A DNA stretch of 64,000 bases from Sesamum alatum (Eukaryota > Streptophyta > Magnoliopsida > Lamiales > Pedaliaceae), in contig JACGWO010000003.1 in assembly GCA_034509735.1 (NCBI GenBank), positions 7,068,001 through 7,132,000 of the forward strand. The letters run 5' to 3'. Below, piece by piece: positions 57,729 through 64,000 of this stretch; within the stretch, counting starts at the first letter, position 1, and the number at the start of each line of letters is the position of its first letter. Under the pieces are notes generated by a model that saw only the letters and a program-made list of their open reading frames with translations, searched no databases and was not told where the DNA came from. The translations under genes were made by a program, and so were the position numbers.

Positions 57729-58770
57729 TATGATATGTACGCAAAGATTATAGAAGTATGTAGTTTGTATCCTTTATGTAAAGTTTATGTTTCCTATGAT
57801 CGTGACTGAAATACATACATCAGTACATGTTTATATCAATGTAAATGGTTTCTAGTAGGTATCATGATATACACATGATGCGACACAAAATTAATAAGGA
57901 TCATACATATATATAAATTCGTAGTGTCTTGTTTCAACATAATTGGTTTGGTTAAGCAACTACATTTTATTTCAAGAAAATCAAGTTTTTGCATGACTCC
58001 CTCTCTTGACCAAACTAACAAGGAACATGTACGTTGCACATGTTTCTTATGATTTGATCAAAATTTATTATTTTATTTTATTAAGAATATAAAATATTAT
58101 TTAGAAAATAAACGTTTAAAGAAAAAATTCAAAAGTTTGTATTAGATTAAAAAGATTCTCTTAACTAAATGTTGTTGAATCTTAAAAATGAACTCCTATC
58201 AGTTCTTCTCTTATTTGATCTTTAAATACAAACAACTTTTTTTTTTTTTTTTTGTTTGCTCTTACAAATTGCTTCATACATCTATTTCTGAAACTTTCAT
58301 GTATTTCTTCAGGGATAAATGCAATTTACACCTCTGTGATATAAGAATGAGCAAAAACCCTCATGTGAAAAAATAATTAGCAAATTACCTCCCTGTATTT
58401 TGGGAAATGAAGCAAATTACCCCCCTATCAAAGGAAAATACAAGGGGGTAATTTGCTTCATTTTAAGATCACAGGGGGTAATTTGTTAATTTTTTTTCAT
58501 ACGGGGTTTTTTGCTCATTGCTTATTTCACAGGAAGGTGAATTGCATTTATCCCTATTTCTTCATCATCACTGGAAATTTCGATCTTCATTACTCCCTTA
58601 TTCTGCTTTTGTGGTCACTTATAAACTTGAGTTGATGTACCATTTCTTTCCACTTCATCTTCATTTGATTAGAAGTACCTGATGTAATTGATGTTTTTCT
58701 TTTTCTCTGCTTCTTTATTATAGGTTGTATCTTTTCAATTGCATCAACTACGACATTCAGCCTTATATTG
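57729..58770 (+). repeat. Second piece of the duplicated sulfate transporter flank
   Basis: It continues after the Helitron with AGATTATAGAAGTATGTAG and matches 28395-30130 of the first copy. It lacks both the hAT element at 29043 and the CACTA insertion at 30134, so it serves as an outgroup for those sites. It holds its own MITE (58311-58555). Confidence 0.85.
58311..58555. mobile_element. MITE with perfect 8-bp duplication, 245 bp
   Basis: The ends are AGGGATAAATGCAATTTACAC and, on the minus strand, AGGGATAAATGCAATTCACC. The flanks ATTTCTTC at 58303-58310 and 58556-58563 are identical. An inner palindrome (GGGGTAATTTGCTTC with GAAGCAAATTACCCC) makes the whole element fold on itself. The 8-bp duplication suggests hAT-mediated movement. 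Confidence 0.85.
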
Positions 58771-58774
58771 ACCA

Positions 58775-58934
58775 CACTAGAAAAAATTTAACATTTAACC
58801 ATGACTAATTTTCATAATTAAAAATAAATAGCCGTGCAATGATTTTTATTTAACCATGGTTAATAATAATTATTTATCATAGTTTTTGTCCGTGCTAATA
58901 AATTTATAGCCAATAATTAATTTTTTTTCTAGTG
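58775..58934. mobile_element. CACTA-type MITE, 160 bp
   Basis: It starts CACTAGAAAAAATT and ends AATTTTTTTTCTAGTG. It shares AATTAAAAATAAATAG with the intron 7 element. The flanking triplets CCA and TCA do not match exactly, so the target duplication is worn. Confidence 0.7.
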
Positions 58935-60949
58935 TCAGTTGTGACTTTTTGTTAAAAGCGATAAGAAAACAAAATTATGTGGATGCTTGTGTGCTCGACC
59001 TATAGTATCTTTTGCTCATATTCTCCCCCTGAAAGGGAAAACAAATATATATAGATCCATAATTTAGGAAAAATTATGAAAAAATAAGTAAATATAAATT
59101 AAAAATAATTAATATTTATAATTTAAGACGATATTTAATGCATGACAAATAAATATGTAAATAATATTTTAGGATAATAAATTGCTTGTACTGATGCCAA
59201 GTATTCATGTATTAAATATCTGATGTATGCTTTTGCTTCCACAAATAATGTAATACATGCGCTACAATCTCCTTCTGTGACATTAAACACTAATCCGGCT
59301 ATATCTATAATTAATTTAGTAATATTTAGTTGTATTCATCAAATATACGAAAAAATTGTATAAGTATTTATTATTTATGAATCATAATTTTTGTGGTATC
59401 ACCTTGGTGTTGTTTTTACATCTTAATCCATATTGTATTTTTTTTTGCAAGCAACACTATCTTCATTCTTAAAAATTGATATGCTACATGCTTTGCATGA
59501 GTCTTACCACAAGGATGATATATTTTCAGTTTTATTGACATTTCCTTGACTCAATAATATGCATCTTGTTGATAATAATCAAATAAAAAGTAAAATTCTG
59601 ATTATAACAATCAATTCCAACAATAATTATCAGTGAGATTACAGATGATGAAAATACCTCAAGCAATGCTTCTCTATTGTGAATGGTTTCTTTAAGGCTC
59701 ACTTGCTTTGCACATTTAATCCTTTGCTTCATTCATAGTTCATTGTAGATAACTTGTATACAACATGCAAATGATAAGAAAAGAAAACTATTGTAAAATT
59801 CAATACTTCTTGTATTTCGCATGGATAATTTGTGGACCATATCCAAGCATAAACATTATAATTATTAAAAACAATATGTCATTTACATAATATAATGTTT
59901 TGTACTATATTATAAAACAATTAAGCTAATCATATATAAGAAAATTACTATTATTTATAAATATAAATAATTATCCCTCGATACTGATTTTACAAACTAA
60001 ATGCATATCGTTGCCGCATACACTCAATTTTTTGACATGCCAGATTGATTTGTAGAGTTGCTGCTTCTGTAGTTTCCAATTGCAATTCACCTAATAAACA
60101 ACACAATGATGGATATTATAGTTGTAACTATATATACATATTTATTATAAATGTTATTGTCCTAAAAGTTTTACCTAGATTCTTTTTTGTTGTAATGTTT
60201 GTTATGGCTATAACTGAATTCTGATAAGCAATTGTTGTATTTATATCCTTCATTGTTTGCCATGTTTTCCAAAGACATACTACTATAGGATGATATCTGT
60301 ACAAACATATAAATCAAACAAATAAGTATGTAATAGAATATAATGTATTCGAGATCGTAATTTGCTCTGTAGTTCAGAGAAAAAACAATTAAAAGCAATC
60401 AATAAGATAAAGTAAAAGAATAGCGATTACCAATAACTTACTCGTTATTCATTATTGTGATCTCTCGTACATGTTTTACTATTGAATTTGAATTTGTGGT
60501 TGTTCGGTATTTTTTTATTTTTATTAAAACTCCATAAATATTCTCACTATATCCTTCGAAACAAAAATTTATGTTATATTATAATTCGAAAAATAAGAAA
60601 AGAAAGAAAAATATACCAAGTCCTGTCTTATAGTATACTTACAAATTTATATGTTGAAACTTTATAAAATCATAGCAACATTGTTCCCCATATCTTCAGA
60701 TGCATCCTTCACAATTGTATATCTTTTAAGTACTATTTCCATTCCGGATTTGCAATGGGAAACATTGGATTGACCTTTATAACATCATTATTGGAGATGA
60801 TATATGTCTTGCTTACATGAACTTTCCAACAAAGTTATAGATATTGTAGTCCAATTATTTTAGCCCAATCAAATGACGACAAGTAGGAAATATATATTAT
60901 TTATCAATTATATTCTCTTTCTATTATACTTTGGAATTTACTAAATTAA
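58935..60949. other. AT-rich stretch with faint minus-strand exon-like pieces
   Basis: No gene can be named. On the minus strand three short segments look like exons with plausible splice sites: about 60300-60177 (SLENMANNEGYKYNNCLSEF, then GTAAAAC), about 60092-59990 (ELQLETTEAATLQINLACQK, then a stop) and about 59725-59655 (KQVSLKETIHNREALLE, then GTATTTTC). They could be remains of a degraded gene or chance. I do not recognise the family. Confidence 0.3.
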
Positions 60950-61488
60950 TTCCAAGTATAAGTAGTTTATTTAATAAATATTTTAATTTATATTTTATCA
61001 TCAAATTAATGGGCGACAAATGTCAAATTAAAGTGTCTCGGCTAATCAAATTGTGTTTCACAGTGAAAAGTTCAAGTCAATCAGATGACGCCACGTGGAG
61101 CAACAACATGTACATCAAGTCAAGAAAAACATTTCAATGTTTATCTCTTTGTAAAATACAAATATTAAGGAGATAAAATCAAAAGTGACCAATCATGTGT
61201 TGTCAAATATTTAATGTATTTATCTATTTAAATACATAATTGAAGATACAAGCGAAGACACAAGTAAGAGAACACTCAAGAAGCCTTAAAATGCTCTCAA
61301 GCGCAAGTCAAGGAAGAACCACGGCGTTCAAGGCAAAAATCAAGGCTTTCATAGCAGAAATCATCCAAAGTCAATGTTTTATTCAGGAAGAAGTCGGAAG
61401 ACCCGAAGTTAACGTTATCAAGACACAAGTCCATCTTGGCGGAAGATCAAAGCTTCAAATCCACCAAGAAATATTCAAGTTCAAGTGA
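60950..61488 (+). other. Unassigned promoter-like segment
   Basis: It contains TGACGCCACGTGG at 61086-61098 (a TGACG half-site touching a CACGTG G-box), and about 130 bases later TATTTAAATA (61225-61234). An 82-codon, lysine- and glutamine-rich frame (61240-61488) follows and ends exactly where the truncated LTR begins. It may be the promoter and leader of a lost element (LTR or pararetrovirus type). No coding domain is visible. Confidence 0.35.
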
Positions 61489-63182
61489 ACCGGGCGTTCA
61501 ATGTAGAATATGATAATAAAAACAATATATATCATATAGAGCATAGATTAATCATCAAAGAAACTATAAGAGCATAAACTTAAATATTACTTTTGTAGCT
61601 TTCTTTGTTGTACGGCTACGAGCGTTGTTCCTCGGACAGAAACGTTCACCAAGTTTAAATGTATGAACTCTCTAACGAAGTCACACCACACCGGGAGAAA
61701 TCTCGTTTTTCTTGCTAGAGAAAAAATGGATCTTAAAGGGTAGGATCAAAGAAGAGACAACACTATTATGTTAGTGTTTCTTCTTTTTCCTAGAAGAAGA
61801 TTAATAATGATCCTCTTACTTTGATGATAGTATATACACATATATATACTTATTTAATGTGATTACTAGAATGCGTCGAGATTCATCCAAGGATGTCTAG
61901 ATACATTCCAATCAATCCCCACTAATCATCAGTCAAGCCTACCATCCCATAAGGTATGATTTAATCATACTAAATGATAGAGGCTTGGTGAAATTGATTT
62001 GTCTTTTACCAAAAGAGACAAGTCAACACTCATCAAAGGCCATGCATTGCCAATTTTGAGCTTCTAACAGAAGCAATTTTCGGTCATGCTCTTTTGGGAA
62101 GAAGTCCAACTTCTTCTCATTCCAAAAGTGGAATTAACACATCACTTGGGCCAAGATTTAATGAACCGGGTTATATTGTAATCCAATTATAACAAGCCCA
62201 AGAATTAAATTCTATTTAATTCATGGTCCATTTAAATAATTCCCATTAATATTTTAATCCAATTAAAAGATCTAAGTTTCGATTCTCTACTTAATTGATA
62301 AATCCTATTTACTGATTAAAACAAGGGTCTGATACAATATCAGCCCGTCCATCCAATGGACAATCTCTTAAGTAATCCAATTACTCTTATCCTTTGAAAT
62401 TGACTCCAAGTCAATCTCTTCACTTCCGCGGTGATTTGTGTGTGACCCTTTAGGTTCACCCTCAACTAGACTTGGGCCCATGTTCAACAGGAGCCCGCTA
62501 CCATAGGTGCCCGTCTAGCAACGGTCCATGGCACTAGAGACTACGTGAATGTTGGTGTGAACATTTAGGCGCCGATTCCGTACGGGTACGATCCTTCTGT
62601 CTACCAACTCCCGGCCTTAGTCTAGGGTATGAAATTGAGCGTCGATTTCCATCCTTGACCAGACGTCTATGCTTAATACTCGAAACTAAGCATGCCTCAT
62701 TGCATTGACCCAGGAAATCATTTCCTGCTCGATCAACCACTGTGCCCACAGGTTTAAGCAGCATGAATGTGTCTCCGAGTGTATAGGATATACCTCTGTC
62801 ATCGCTAGACATTCTGACTGCACTGGACAAGGCTTATAATGGCCATCTTACAGAATGATCATCTCTCGCCAGATCCAAGATACAACCATCGTGTGCACGT
62901 GACTGTTATGGTTCCTCAAGTTTGAGGATTACTCTCGTACTATCGGAACCAGAGAAATCCAATCATACCGACCAAGCCTCCAAGGCTTTCATATGATGAT
63001 CCCCGCGAGTCAGCTCAGTCGGCTCGACCCTAGTCGACCAACCCACGAAGATCGTATAGGCGTCAGACGCCCATCATCGATGAAACACGATACTCATCCA
63101 ATGAATACGACTCTTGGTGCAAGTCTTTATAGGACTCTCGATGCCCTGTCTCGAGGTTCTTGACTTAGAACGTTTCAGACCC
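61489..63182 (-). repeat. Inverted, truncated Copia LTR (copy D, family A type)
   Basis: On the minus strand it runs from TTGGGTCTGAAACG (equal to about 563 in LTR A1) to CGCCCGGTTC, so it lacks about 260 bases at its start and about 120 at its end. It keeps hairpins with sense loop TGG: 62347-62361 (6 bp), 62371-62385 (6 bp), 62399-62415 (7 bp). At the right it is fused to gag. Confidence 0.85.
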
Positions 63183-63366
63183 AACCCAACGTCTCACGTT
63201 CTTCTGGCGTGGATCCTTCTGGTAAGGTCCTAGGGAGAGGCTCGTCCATGACGTAGCCTTGGTTCTCGTAATCTAGGACTATCCTGAGATTGCGCAACCA
63301 GTCGTTGTAGTTTGTTCCATTGAATTTGTTTGTCTCAAGAATGGTGGAAAGTGGGTTCTTAGACAT
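63183..63366 (-). pseudogene. Copia gag N-terminus fused to an LTR (copy D)
   Basis: Minus strand from 63366: MSKNPLSTILETNKFNGTNY, then WLRNLRIVLDYENQG and PEGSTPEERETL. Right after this the sequence jumps into LTR at a short GTT overlap. Everything from gag to the beginning of the 3' LTR (over 3 kb in A copies) has been deleted. What remains of gag is not shifted. Confidence 0.88.
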
Positions 63367-64000
63367 TTTAAAATCTACATTTTAAAAAACAGCGCGCGAT
63401 CAGCAGAAAATAAAAGACGTTGGTTTGATAAAAAATAATTAAATGCATGGACTTTAGTCATTTAATCCTCCCACTATTTGTACGAAAACACGGTACTCTC
63501 AAACGTGGTTTTCGGGAAATCCTTTCCAAGTGGGCTTGGGATCCACAGCGATTTTTCCTATACCCCGCTTTTACGATTCGCATGGAAAAGATCCTGTGGG
63601 AGGTATTCCATACCATTCTCGTTCCACGAGATTCCCAAGATTATTGCCTCACCCTTTCACATGATCCCGAGGACTCCAAGCGAATCATGTTAATTGGGCG
63701 TTAGACCCAACCCAATCGACCGAGCCACGGACCCACTGGTACCCCCACGACTCGTGAGACAGGTAGCAGCAGCCCGCTATTCGTTCATGACATAATGCAG
63801 CTTCCTTTAAGTACAATGACGTGCCACGACTCGTGAGACCACGCTATTAACCTAAAGCAGCTTCCTCACTATGCCATGGATTGGAAGGCATGGACAAACT
63901 CCTAGAGTTCATGTCCACTTTGTCTAGGGTCTAATATTTTGACATTGGTCCAACCAATGTGAGAGTAAGTAATGACCGAGATCCCAAATAAATAAATATC
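63367..64000 (-). other. Copia leader of copy D, continuing beyond the window
   Basis: It matches in reverse the leader of family B (about 10800-11332): GGGATCCACAGCGA, CCTTTCACATGATCCCGAGG and the two palindromic motifs at 63745-63760 and 63824-63839. The 5' LTR should lie to the right of the window. Confidence 0.8.

Overview
This is nuclear DNA from a flowering plant, almost certainly a eudicot. It is AT-rich and intron-containing, and it is packed with plant-type transposons (Copia LTR retrotransposons with an initiator-Met tRNA primer site, an L1-type LINE, CACTA, hAT, Helitron, SINE and MITEs). I cannot name the species from sequence alone. There is one real host gene, a group-3 sulfate transporter (SULTR3;5-like) with 12 exons at 19573-28306 on the + strand. 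I see no CRISPR, rRNA or genuine tRNA gene.

Left third (1-17412): a decayed Copia element (family A) with a 2.2-kb LTR and a broken gag-pol. A LINE reverse-transcriptase fragment follows it. The LINE is split by a complete 9.9-kb non-autonomous Copia-derived element (family B, 6796-16691) flanked by a perfect 5-bp duplication TGCGG.

Middle (17413-30133): the SULTR3;5-like gene, with introns holding several MITEs and foldback repeats, and a non-autonomous hAT element (29043-29955) with an 8-bp target duplication just downstream.

30134-39300 is a large CACTA (En/Spm) element. It carries two minus-strand genes (a Transposase_24/Ptta-like gene and a broken TNP2 transposase) and three clusters of the subterminal motif GGAACGGT; its right terminus is missing. 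From 39301 come a probable Gypsy LTR fragment, a second family-A Copia (40250-50738) split by a second family-B element (43028-47838, duplication ATCCC), an inverted LTR, and a tRNA-derived SINE.

Right end (53038-64000): a decayed partial duplicate of the 3' end of the sulfate transporter gene. It is interrupted by a 2.6-kb non-autonomous Helitron whose empty site can be read from the parental copy, and by a MITE with a perfect 8-bp duplication. An inverted family-A remnant follows, in which gag is fused directly to a truncated LTR.

The most unusual signals are structural. The U3 part of every long Copia LTR here carries an array of consecutive short perfect hairpins with three-base loops (mostly TGG, TAG or AGG in the sense strand). 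Stem sequences differ between copies while pairing is kept. Family B also carries three tandem stem-loops with compensatory stem changes in a non-coding, decayed pol region that has nevertheless been copied by retrotransposition.
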